31,372 nucleotides of DNA, taken from positions 1-31,372 of the forward strand of contig CAZMQV010000039.1 of the NCBI GenBank assembly GCA_964568675.1, in the 5' to 3' direction. A program made the position numbers and the translations under genes. The DNA comes from UPXZ01 sp964568675. GTDB lineage: Bacteria > Bacteroidota > Bacteroidia > Bacteroidales > Paludibacteraceae. Of this stretch, positions 7,478 through 15,964 are shown piece by piece. The notes under the pieces were generated by a model. It ran no database searches, was not told the DNA's origin, and saw only the letters and a list, made by a program, of their open reading frames with translations. The stretch's first letter is position 1. Every line of letters starts with the position of its first letter.

Positions 7478-9007
7478 ATGATACGTAATATTAAAATTTA
7501 CATACTTCTTTTACTGCTTCCGCTTGGCGCGGTATCTTGCCTGGACAAATATCCTGACGATGCAATTCCAGCGGATAAAGCCATCAACACCATCGACGAA
7601 GCCAATCAGGCAGTAATCGGCATCTATTCTGCATTCAAAAACAGTGCGCTTTACAGCGGATATCTAACGCTCCTCCCCGACTTACAGACCGACTTGGCTT
7701 ATGCGGTCAATGGCTATTCCAACACCTATGGCGACATTTGGAGATGGAACATACTTGCAACAAATAGCGAGATAACAGCAGTTTATGGTTCGCTCTACGA
7801 ACTGATTGCGCGATGCAATTTCTTTCTGGAATATGTGCCACAGGTACAGAAAAACATCACCAATAACGAAGACATGGACAATCTCGACACCTATTGTGGT
7901 GAGGCATATTTCGCTCGGGCGTTGGCATATTCCGAATTAATCAAACTCTATTGCAAAGCGTATGAGAGCGACACAGAAGCTGCGAATGAACTTGGTGTAG
8001 TTTTAGTATCAAAATACTATACCAAGGAACCAATGAAGCGAGCTTCGCTGAAAGATTCCTATCAATTTGTAATCGATGACCTCGAACGTGCAGAAAAATA
8101 TTTAAAATTGAGTGAAAACTATTCGCCGGCTACCGATGGCGCCGTGTTCAATACAAGTTACTTCACCGAATACACCGTATATGCACTTCGGGCGCGCCTC
8201 GCGCTTTACATGAAAGACTATGAAGCGGCAATCAAATACTCATCAAAAATCATTGACAGCGGATATTTCCAACTTTCGAGCGTGAACAGCATGTACTCAC
8301 AAAGCCAAAGTTATTACGACTACATGTGGTCATCGGACAATTCGACAGAAATAATATGGAAAGTAGGATTTACAACCACTTCATTTGGCGGCGCGCTTGG
8401 ACGTATTTTTTTCAACTATGACTATCGCTCGATGAAACCCGATTATGTGCCCGCAAAATGGGTTTTGAATCTCTATGATAATGGAGATAAACGTTACAGT
8501 TCATTTTTCGAAACGATGACAACGGGCTACAGTCATGGTTTGACATGGCCACTTCTGATCAAGTATTTTGGAAATGAAACTTTTTTCAACAACCAACTTC
8601 TCCACGTTAGCATGCCGAAAGTATTTCGCTTGTCGGAACAATACCTGATTCGCGCGGAGGCAAATATCCAAAAATCGCAACCGGACTACTCGAAGGCAGG
8701 TAAAGACATCACGGTGCTTCGCACTGCACGCTACGACACGTATAGCGGCTCTACGCTCATTACCAAGGACAACGGAATGACGGTAATTGAGAAAGAACGA
8801 GTGAAAGAATTATACATGGAAGGATTCCGGCTCAACGACCTCAAACGCTGGCACAAGGGTTTCAAACGCGAGCCACAAACGCAATCATTGGCAAATGGAA
8901 GCAGTTTGTCGGTTTCGAAAGACGACCCATTGTTCGTTTGGCCTATTCCACAACATGAATTGGAATCGCCCGATGCAGATATCAAACCAAATGAAAGTAA
9001 CAAATAA
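7478..9007 (+). CDS. SusD/RagB-family surface lipoprotein, 509 aa
   Basis: SusD proteins form the hinged lid over a SusC barrel and capture ligand at the cell surface. A lipoprotein signal ends at LGAVSC (Cys21), followed by an acidic stretch (LDKYPDD). The SusD fold is seen in the TPR-like helices (GEAYFARALAYSELIKLY; YALRARLALYMKDYEAAIKY) and the C-terminal signature (RLSEQYLIRAEAN; ERVKELYMEGFRLNDLKRW; FVWPIPQHEL). The gene starts 28 bases after the broken SusC and shows no damage. The paired SusC resembles the RagA and peptide-importer group, so the ligand may be peptide; this is inference. Its proper partner is no longer made here, so it may pair with a SusC encoded elsewhere or be non-functional. 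Confidence 0.92.
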   Translation: MIRNIKIYILLLLLPLGAVSCLDKYPDDAIPADKAINTIDEANQAVIGIYSAFKNSALYSGYLTLLPDLQTDLAYAVNGYSNTYGDIWRWNILATNSEITAVYGSLYELIARCNFFLEYVPQVQKNITNNEDMDNLDTYCGEAYFARALAYSELIKLYCKAYESDTEAANELGVVLVSKYYTKEPMKRASLKDSYQFVIDDLERAEKYLKLSENYSPATDGAVFNTSYFTEYTVYALRARLALYMKDYEAAIKYSSKIIDSGYFQLSSVNSMYSQSQSYYDYMWSSDNSTEIIWKVGFTTTSFGGALGRIFFNYDYRSMKPDYVPAKWVLNLYDNGDKRYSSFFETMTTGYSHGLTWPLLIKYFGNETFFNNQLLHVSMPKVFRLSEQYLIRAEANIQKSQPDYSKAGKDITVLRTARYDTYSGSTLITKDNGMTVIEKERVKELYMEGFRLNDLKRWHKGFKREPQTQSLANGSSLSVSKDDPLFVWPIPQHELESPDADIKPNESNK

Positions 9008-9915
9008 TGAAACACAAGAATAGAACAATGACTAAGAAAATATCATTCGGAGTTGCGCTGTTTTTTGCTTTAACACTAACATTTGTTGGTTGCGAAGCTG
9101 ATAAAACCGTTTACGACGGACCTAGCTACATTTTATTCTCCGACTCTGCATTTGTTTTGCCGGTTCAAAACAGCAAAGATTATTTTGAAATACCAATATC
9201 GGCAACACAAACCGCTCCCTACGACCGCACATTGGCTGTTGAGATAATTGACAAGCAGAGCAATGCCATCGAAGGCAAGCATTATCAGTTGGAGTCCAAC
9301 ACCTTAACTATCAAAGCAGGAGAGCGCGCAACCAAAGTAAAGCTAAGAGGAATATACGAAAACATTGGTATTTCCGATTCAATCGGTGTTACATTGCGAT
9401 TAATCATCAACAAAAATAACCAATGGAAACTATATGGCACCGACACCAAAGTGCGGCTCAAGAAAACATGCCCATTCGACATCAACGCATTCACAGGTTA
9501 CTGCACCGTAACTTCTACCTATTTCAGCAGCTACATGCCCTATTTGAATTTACGTTTGATAAAATCGAAAATTGACCCTGAGAATGCGAACGGAATCATC
9601 CTTGAAAACTATTTCTACGAAGGATTCGATGTGAAAATCGGATTTGACACAAGCAATCCGCTACATCCATTGCTCAAAATGAAAGAACAGATATTTGCTT
9701 CCACTTCCGAAGCTTTTGGCACTATCTACGGAGATGGGAAAATACGGATTACCCAGCCAAGCTTATATAGATCCTATTACAGCACTTGCGAAGCATTTGC
9801 TTTCCAATACATGACACTTCATGTGCCCAATGTAGGTACCGTCGGTACGTTTGTCAATGTAATCAAATGGATTAGCGACGACGAAGCAGCCAAGCTGAAA
9901 CGAGAAGGCTATTAA
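9007..9915 (+). CDS. DUF4984-like SusD-associated lipoprotein, 302 aa
   Basis: The start codon overlaps the SusD stop by one base (TAATG), indicating translational coupling. A second ATG seven codons on (MTKKISF) is an alternative start. The lipoprotein signal ends at FVGC (Cys29), followed by EADKTVYDGPSY. The N-terminal domain (about 38-150) looks like an Ig-type beta sandwich, with YILFSDSAFVLPVQ, IPISATQ, EGKHYQLESN and IKAGERATKVKLRG, as in DUF4843/DUF4984 proteins that follow SusD genes. The C-terminal half, including FTGYCTVTSTYF, looks like a second beta domain. From memory, the Bacteroides thetaiotaomicron peptide-importing SusCD locus BT2261-2264 also carries extra surface lipoproteins after SusD, and this may be an equivalent. 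Exact function is unknown. Confidence 0.7.
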   Translation: MKHKNRTMTKKISFGVALFFALTLTFVGCEADKTVYDGPSYILFSDSAFVLPVQNSKDYFEIPISATQTAPYDRTLAVEIIDKQSNAIEGKHYQLESNTLTIKAGERATKVKLRGIYENIGISDSIGVTLRLIINKNNQWKLYGTDTKVRLKKTCPFDINAFTGYCTVTSTYFSSYMPYLNLRLIKSKIDPENANGIILENYFYEGFDVKIGFDTSNPLHPLLKMKEQIFASTSEAFGTIYGDGKIRITQPSLYRSYYSTCEAFAFQYMTLHVPNVGTVGTFVNVIKWISDDEAAKLKREGY

Positions 9916-9971
9916 AAACGAATTCAATTAACTTAAAAAACAACTCAATCAAAACGAAAGGAGACTTCAAA

Positions 9972-11552
9972 ATGTCAAAAATCAAACTTAACATGCTCTT
10001 TGTAAGCATGGTAACAATGCTTGTTTTATTCAGTTCTTGTAAAAAAGAGGATAAAGCCGTTATCCCTATTTTCCCCGAGAAACAAACCGTTGCTGTAAAA
10101 GCGAATGAATCCAAAGAATTAACTTTTGACGCGAATGTGAGTTGGAAGTTAACTTCATCGCAAACATGGTGTAAATTTATTGTGAATAATAGCGAAGAAT
10201 TATCACTATCGGGCAGCGAAGGCAAGCAAAAAATCACACTAAAAATCACTGACGAAAACATCGAGTTTCAGGAAACTTCAGCAACCCTCACACTTCAAAT
10301 GGGAACCCAATCCGAAGTTATCGCCGAGGTGAAACGCGCCGCAAACAGCTATACGGTAAAAGTGCTCGACGCTGAAGGCAAAGAAGTGCAATCAATTGAA
10401 GTTGGCTATAAAACCCATAAAGAATACACCATAGAGGCTAATTTCGACTTCGCCGCTACGAAAAAGCCAAATTGGGTAGAAGTAGAAGGCGGAGCAATTA
10501 CAGGCAAAGCCAACATTAAGACAAAAGCAAAATTCATTATCATCGCCGATGGAAGTCGTGAAAAATATCCTGTTGTCGAAGGCAATGAAAACACCATCAC
10601 CTTTGCCAACGAAGCCGGTACGGCAAACTTCAACATACCGATGAGCTACGCCGGAATGAATGCGGATGAAATTGAAATCAGCGGAAACACTTCCTGGAAT
10701 TGGACCGTTTCGATGGATGGAAAATCATTTACCCAAACCACTGCCGGAAATGAAGCGCTGAAACTGACAAACAACATTCCATTTACTATCAAAGCACTGA
10801 AAGATGAAGTTGAATACCTTTATATGGAAGTAGGCAACAATCAACTGTGGGCAACGGATGAAAACGGCGAAGCAGTAAAATGGGTGCATGTGGTGAATGG
10901 CGCGAACGCCGGCGAAGTAAAACTGACAGTTGACAAATTCACTCCAACGCAGTGGGGACCAAAGAAAAGAAGCGGCGCTGTATTTGCATTGCCAAAAGCA
11001 AAACACCAACAAGCCCTCGCCGACATCGTGGATGGCGCGGATTATGACAAAGTGATGGCAAAATATGAAAACAATCTGCTAATTGAAATCGTACAAAAAG
11101 ACGCGTCGAGTGGTATTAGTGTAAAGAAAAGTGGTTATTTGGATATTGCTACCAAAGCAGAGACCAATAACAACATCCTTGATTATCTGAAAAACGAACT
11201 TTTCAACGAAGAAGTGTTCGCAATCACCGCCGCGGCTGATGAGTACTACACGATTTGCCCAGAGTTAGAACTGTTTGGTGAAGAAGAAGGTGAAACCATC
11301 GGTAAATTCTACGCGGTAACAGCAAGTGGCGAAGACATAGCAAACAAAGACCTGGAACTACAATTAGGTGGGCAAAACGAAGAAAACTTGTTTTTCGTGG
11401 AACTTTCAACTCCAAAATCATTCACACAACCGATAATTATCGTATTTGTGAATGCTAATTGGCAAGAAAAGAAAGCGCTCGTAATCCACCCATCAACAAG
11501 CAACAGTAAAACGAAAGCTACTTACAAAGCGAAAACAAAAGCTAAAAAATGA
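9972..11552 (+). CDS. Large BACON-like surface lipoprotein with Lys/Thr-rich tail, 526 aa
   Basis: The lipoprotein signal ends at LFSSC (Cys23), followed by KKEDKAV, a good surface-export signal. Residues about 35-122 form a BACON/Ig-like module with a SWKLTSSQTWCKF core. A second beta-rich module follows at about 126-220, then a long region (about 230-510) that I cannot assign. It includes WNWTVSMDGKSF, an acidic stretch (ELELFGEEEGE) and IIIVFVNANWQ. The last 17 or so residues are strikingly Lys/Thr/Ala-rich (KTKATYKAKTKAKK). The stop overlaps the next start (ATGA at 11549-11552). BACON modules usually bind substrate or act as spacers on the surface. A ligand-binding or scaffolding role in the SusCD complex is an inference. 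No enzyme motif is visible. Confidence 0.65.
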   Translation: MSKIKLNMLFVSMVTMLVLFSSCKKEDKAVIPIFPEKQTVAVKANESKELTFDANVSWKLTSSQTWCKFIVNNSEELSLSGSEGKQKITLKITDENIEFQETSATLTLQMGTQSEVIAEVKRAANSYTVKVLDAEGKEVQSIEVGYKTHKEYTIEANFDFAATKKPNWVEVEGGAITGKANIKTKAKFIIIADGSREKYPVVEGNENTITFANEAGTANFNIPMSYAGMNADEIEISGNTSWNWTVSMDGKSFTQTTAGNEALKLTNNIPFTIKALKDEVEYLYMEVGNNQLWATDENGEAVKWVHVVNGANAGEVKLTVDKFTPTQWGPKKRSGAVFALPKAKHQQALADIVDGADYDKVMAKYENNLLIEIVQKDASSGISVKKSGYLDIATKAETNNNILDYLKNELFNEEVFAITAAADEYYTICPELELFGEEEGETIGKFYAVTASGEDIANKDLELQLGGQNEENLFFVELSTPKSFTQPIIIVFVNANWQEKKALVIHPSTSNSKTKATYKAKTKAKK

Positions 11553-14236
11553 AAGTATTTAATTCTCTCAATTTCAAATCAATATTCACCACCACCACCA
11601 TCAGCCTGATGATGGTAGTGGTTATTATCACAAGTGTAGGCTGTAGCAATGACAAAGAGGAAATGCAACCCCAATACGGATATGTGCAGTTCAAACTTTA
11701 CAAAAGCGCATCCTATAACCAAACCAGTCAAGCCCGTGTAGGAAAACTGGATTTACTTGCCAACGCGCACAAGGTGAAGTTAGTGATGCAATATGATGGT
11801 TCGGTCATTACACAAACCTTAGTTCTCAACGCCTTCAATAACGAGAACGCCGAATTTGGTTTGCGTAGCGACAAACTTCAATTGCTCGCCGGCGATTACA
11901 AACTTATTGGCTATTATATTTACGACAAATTAGACAATCAAATTTCAACTGGCTCTATTGAAGCAGATGGCGCTTTCACAGTCGTAACGGGCGGATTAAC
12001 CGTTCACCCATTGCAAGTTGACGCTACTGCTCGTGGTCTTGCTTCATTTAAGTTAATAAAAGAACTTTCAAAAAATGGCAAAGTAGCCGGGACAGCATAT
12101 CCTTTCTCAAACATTCGAGTAATTGATATCTCAGTAAAAAATCTTTTTACACAAGAAATCAGCACATTTAAGAAAATACGTGTCAAATACCAGGAAGGAT
12201 TCAAAGAAGGTTCTGCCGATGCCAACCTCTATCCCGGCATGAACGCTGAAACTTCTTTTGCACTTTGCGACACCACCGTATGGCTTAAAGCCGGAAACTA
12301 CGAGATAAATAGCTACACTACATACTCCGACAAAGCCGGGAAGACGATGCTGGAAACTGCCATTCTGAGCAACTCGCCATCATTCAACGTGCAAGACAAT
12401 GCTGAAACAAAAAATGTGGAGGTACCCATCCGCTTGAGCGAAACAGCCGAATACATCAAAGACTACCTGGCGCTCAAAGAAATATGGGAAGCGCTCGATG
12501 GAAAAAACTGGAAATATTATGGAGAAGCCGCTCCGACTGGTAGCAACTGGAATTTCAACAAAGACATTGACATGTGGGGCGACCAACCCGGCATAGGGCT
12601 TGGAAGCGACGGACGTGTAGAGGTGTTAAATATTTCAGGATTTGGAGCTAAAGGAGTAGTTCCCGATGCTATCGGACAACTAACAGAGCTCTCTATTTTG
12701 GCGCTTGGAACTCACTCCGAAAAGATTGGAGGACATCTGCTACCCAGCAATACCGCGAACCTTACCAATGCCCAACACCAGGAAATGAGGATGGATTACG
12801 ACAAAAAAGTGCTTGCGAAAGATGTTCGTTTAGGTTTGTCCGACATTCTTCAGGACGCTATCAACCGCGACCCTTCACAAAAACCGATAAAAAAATCCAT
12901 CGTATCCACCAAGGATGTGCAATTCGGCAACCTAACAAATCAGATTACCGGCATTTCAAAGGCTTTGATGCGGCTCACCAATCTCCAACAATTGTATATA
13001 GCCAACTCGCCTATCACCTCATCCGGATTCTTCCGCGACATCCAACCAAGCTCGCCATATTATGCCGAAAGGAATAGCCTGAAATGGGAAAATCTTTCCT
13101 CATTGCTTGATATTGAGCTTTATAATTGTCCGAAAATGGATAGGCTGCCCGTGGAGATGATGACTAAATTACCGGAACTGCAATCGCTCAATATTTCGAA
13201 CAATCATGGTATCTCAGGCGCACAACTTAAAAGCGATTTGGAAAAATTCATCGACGGAAACAGCGGAGATAAAATACAGATTCTCTACATGGGATTCAAC
13301 AACTTGATTGAATTTCCGAAAGAAGAAAGTTTGAAGAAAATGGTCAAATTGGGTTTGCTCGACTGCACAAACAATCAAATAGAGAAACTTCACCCATTTG
13401 GTAAAAGTGTGAACTTGGTGAAATTGTATCTCGACAACAATAAAATTAAAGAAATACCCCACGCTTCGGATGGATTTTTTTGTGGATATAACGATGTGGA
13501 GATTTTCTCCTGTTCAGGAAATCAAATAACGGTTTTCCCAAACATCTTCAACGCGAAATCAAAATATGTAATGGCATCAGTGGACTTTTCGAACAATCAG
13601 ATACGCGAATTTGAAGATGGCGACAACTTTCGCGGAGTGAATGTAGCGAATCTGAATCTTTCGAACAACCGGTTAGTCAACTTCCCGGCTATTCTTTTCA
13701 AAACCGGCTCTCCCATCAATATTTTAATGCTGTCGGGGAATGGGATGAAAGAGATACCTCAAGGCTCACTTAAAGGTGAGAATGCTTATCTGCTTAGTAG
13801 TATCGACCTCTCATTCAACAAACTAACAAAACTCCCAACCGACTTCCTTGCCAACACCCTACCCTATCTCTATGGCATTGATTTGAGTTACAATAGTTTT
13901 GCGGAGTTCCCTACCGAGCCTCTGAATGTTTCGACTTTGCATGTTTTTGGCATCCGACATCAGCGCGACGATAATGGTAACCGAACCCTACGCGAATGGC
14001 CCTATGGATTATATAAATGCCCAAGTCTAAAAGCCTTTTATATTGGGTCAAATGACTTGCGAAAAATTGAAGATCGAATTTCACCCAGTATCTTCATCTT
14101 CGAAATAAAAGATAATCCCAATATTTCCATAGATATAAGCGGAGTTTGCGCTTATATCAAAGCCGGCATTTACCATTTAATTTACGACAAGACACAAGAC
14201 ATACGCAGTTGTGATTATTTGAACTTGGAAAAATAA
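11549..14236 (+). CDS. DUF4458-like and leucine-rich-repeat surface lipoprotein, 895 aa
   Basis: The signal sequence ends at TSVGC (Cys32), followed by SNDKEE, a typical surface-export pattern. Residues about 42-155 (YGYVQFKLYKSASY; KLQLLAGDYKLIGYYIYD) resemble DUF4458, and a related beta module follows to about 295. From ALKEIWEALDGKNW (about 308) onward the protein is built of irregular leucine-rich repeats, such as LQSLNISNNHGISG, LVKLYLDNNKIKEIP, VANLNLSNNRLVNFP, LSSIDLSFNKLTKLP and YGIDLSYNSFAEFP. They form a curved solenoid suited to binding protein or large ligands. It overlaps the upstream gene by four bases and precedes a second LRR lipoprotein by 12 bases. A surface substrate-binding role beside the S8 protease is likely but unproven. 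Confidence 0.8.
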   Translation: MKVFNSLNFKSIFTTTTISLMMVVVIITSVGCSNDKEEMQPQYGYVQFKLYKSASYNQTSQARVGKLDLLANAHKVKLVMQYDGSVITQTLVLNAFNNENAEFGLRSDKLQLLAGDYKLIGYYIYDKLDNQISTGSIEADGAFTVVTGGLTVHPLQVDATARGLASFKLIKELSKNGKVAGTAYPFSNIRVIDISVKNLFTQEISTFKKIRVKYQEGFKEGSADANLYPGMNAETSFALCDTTVWLKAGNYEINSYTTYSDKAGKTMLETAILSNSPSFNVQDNAETKNVEVPIRLSETAEYIKDYLALKEIWEALDGKNWKYYGEAAPTGSNWNFNKDIDMWGDQPGIGLGSDGRVEVLNISGFGAKGVVPDAIGQLTELSILALGTHSEKIGGHLLPSNTANLTNAQHQEMRMDYDKKVLAKDVRLGLSDILQDAINRDPSQKPIKKSIVSTKDVQFGNLTNQITGISKALMRLTNLQQLYIANSPITSSGFFRDIQPSSPYYAERNSLKWENLSSLLDIELYNCPKMDRLPVEMMTKLPELQSLNISNNHGISGAQLKSDLEKFIDGNSGDKIQILYMGFNNLIEFPKEESLKKMVKLGLLDCTNNQIEKLHPFGKSVNLVKLYLDNNKIKEIPHASDGFFCGYNDVEIFSCSGNQITVFPNIFNAKSKYVMASVDFSNNQIREFEDGDNFRGVNVANLNLSNNRLVNFPAILFKTGSPINILMLSGNGMKEIPQGSLKGENAYLLSSIDLSFNKLTKLPTDFLANTLPYLYGIDLSYNSFAEFPTEPLNVSTLHVFGIRHQRDDNGNRTLREWPYGLYKCPSLKAFYIGSNDLRKIEDRISPSIFIFEIKDNPNISIDISGVCAYIKAGIYHLIYDKTQDIRSCDYLNLEK

Positions 14237-14248
14237 AACAAAGCAGAA

Positions 14249-15964
14249 ATGAAATTGAAAACAAATAATATCCTGAAATTTTCTTTTTGTATCCTTCTGG
14301 CAGCTCTAATAACGACTTCGTGCAAGGATAAAAACGATGAAATCAGCGCATTCAAATTAGAAAAAGAAGAAATAACAATTGGCGAATCGGGAGGAGAAGA
14401 AGAAATCCTTGTAGTTTCGAACCAGGAATGGGTGGCGCAAGCATCCGAACCATGGCTCATGATATCGCCCGCTAACGGCATTGGGGAAACCGAATGTGTC
14501 GTAAAGATTGACTCATCTCTGGTGAACGACATGCGAACAGCCACCATCCGGTTTACGCCAAACGGACAAGAAAGCAAAACCCTCACCGTGCGCCAGACAG
14601 GATACAATAAAATGATTGTTGTTGAAAATTCGAATATTGACATAGAGTCATCGGGAATAACTGACAAACGGATATTCACATCAAAAATCACAAGCAATGT
14701 GAAATTTGACATCAAAATTGAATATGCCGATGCCACCAACGAATGGATTGAAATGCCCAAATATAAATTCGAACTTGACAGGGAAGCCCGTCCGCGAACT
14801 GTCAATATCCAATTTAACTGGAAAATGAATCCCAAACCCGAACAGCGCATTGCAAAAATCAATTTTATCCCTTCGGATGCAACTGTTATCCTAAAAGAAC
14901 CGGCAACAATCAATGTTACCCAACACGCGGCGCCAAAAATTGAAGACACCCTCGCAGGCGATTCATTGGCTTTACTTATCATTAGCGAACAGCTAAGGGA
15001 TATGTCAGGATGGAATCCGAGCGAAAAAACCCAGAATTGGAAGGGCATTGTATTATGGGAGAAAAACGATAAAGACTTGCCTTCGGAAAAAGCAGTGGGA
15101 CGTGTGCGTAGCGCTCAATTCTTTATGTTCAACACCAAAGAATCCATACCTCAAGAAGTTCGTCATTTAAAATACGCCGAGAAGCTTAGTTTCTTCAGCA
15201 ATACGAACACCATGTTTCTTAACATAAAGCTTGGGAATGAAATCTGCGAACTAAAACATCTGAAAAATCTGGATATTAGTTCGTATGGTCTGATATCTTT
15301 ACCCGATGATTTTGTGAAATTAGGAAACAAATTAGAAGTTCTCCGATTAGACGGCAACAATTTCACCACTTTCCCGGCAATTATCAGCAAAGCGAATTTC
15401 CCCAAGCTCAAAACACTAAGCATAACGGGCAATCGGCGTTGGAGCACCTCCGACTTGAGAAAAGCCGGTAATTTCGCCGAGGGTATCGGCATGCACTTCC
15501 ACACCTCGAAAGACAATTCGCTTCGCAAACTTCTTCTTTGGGACACACTCGAAGAGCTTCGACTATCTTTCAATTACATCGAAGGTTCATTCCCCGACTT
15601 CAAAGCTGGTGAAGAAGGCGTAAAGGCTTACAGCCAGCAAGATGTAAATGCTTTTGGAGGCGACACCATCCAGTGGCTTGCCGACAATGCTATTCCAAAA
15701 ATTCTTCCCAACCTAAAGATGCTTTCCATTAATTTGAATTTCTTTACCGGGAATTTACCCGATTGGCTTCGTTACCATCCTCGTTTAATCGAATGGTACC
15801 CGGAGATTCTGATATTCAATCAGATGGAAAACGGGTTTGACTCAAATGGCAAGGTAGTAAAATTCGATAACGAACCCAAAAACTTCGAGTATTATTTTGA
15901 GGCTTTCCCAAAATATCGGAAAAAATATGAACTAACTGAAGAAAACAACGACAAAAAACGATGA
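14249..15964 (+). CDS. BACON and leucine-rich-repeat surface lipoprotein, 571 aa
   Basis: The lipoprotein signal ends at ITTSC (Cys25), followed by KDKNDE. A BACON domain occupies about residues 35-118 (ITIGESGGEEEILVVSNQEW, then WLMISPANG and a closing LTVRQTG). A second beta module runs to about 228 and ends NVTQHAA. LRR-type repeats then run to the C-terminus, including LKNLDISSYGLISLPDDF, LEVLRLDGNNFTTFPAI, LEELRLSFNYIEGSFPDF and LKMLSINLNFFTGNLPDWL. The LRR part parallels that of the upstream 895-residue protein, so the two may be ancient duplicates with different N-terminal modules. The stop overlaps the start of the protease gene (ATGA, 15961-15964), which links their synthesis. No catalytic residues are seen, and a binding or presenting role is inferred. 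Confidence 0.85.
   Translation: MKLKTNNILKFSFCILLAALITTSCKDKNDEISAFKLEKEEITIGESGGEEEILVVSNQEWVAQASEPWLMISPANGIGETECVVKIDSSLVNDMRTATIRFTPNGQESKTLTVRQTGYNKMIVVENSNIDIESSGITDKRIFTSKITSNVKFDIKIEYADATNEWIEMPKYKFELDREARPRTVNIQFNWKMNPKPEQRIAKINFIPSDATVILKEPATINVTQHAAPKIEDTLAGDSLALLIISEQLRDMSGWNPSEKTQNWKGIVLWEKNDKDLPSEKAVGRVRSAQFFMFNTKESIPQEVRHLKYAEKLSFFSNTNTMFLNIKLGNEICELKHLKNLDISSYGLISLPDDFVKLGNKLEVLRLDGNNFTTFPAIISKANFPKLKTLSITGNRRWSTSDLRKAGNFAEGIGMHFHTSKDNSLRKLLLWDTLEELRLSFNYIEGSFPDFKAGEEGVKAYSQQDVNAFGGDTIQWLADNAIPKILPNLKMLSINLNFFTGNLPDWLRYHPRLIEWYPEILIFNQMENGFDSNGKVVKFDNEPKNFEYYFEAFPKYRKKYELTEENNDKKR

Noticed and set aside
9872..10261. A 129-residue minus-strand frame across the 9915-9972 gene junction
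   Set aside because: It covers the ends of two plus-strand lipoprotein genes, has no promoter, and has low-complexity hydrophobic sequence typical of antisense frames.
14215..15048. A 277-residue minus-strand open frame opposite the BACON/LRR gene
   Set aside because: It is antisense to a clear lipoprotein gene and rich in Ser/Phe/Ile as expected of a shadow of an AT-rich coding strand. No domain is visible.
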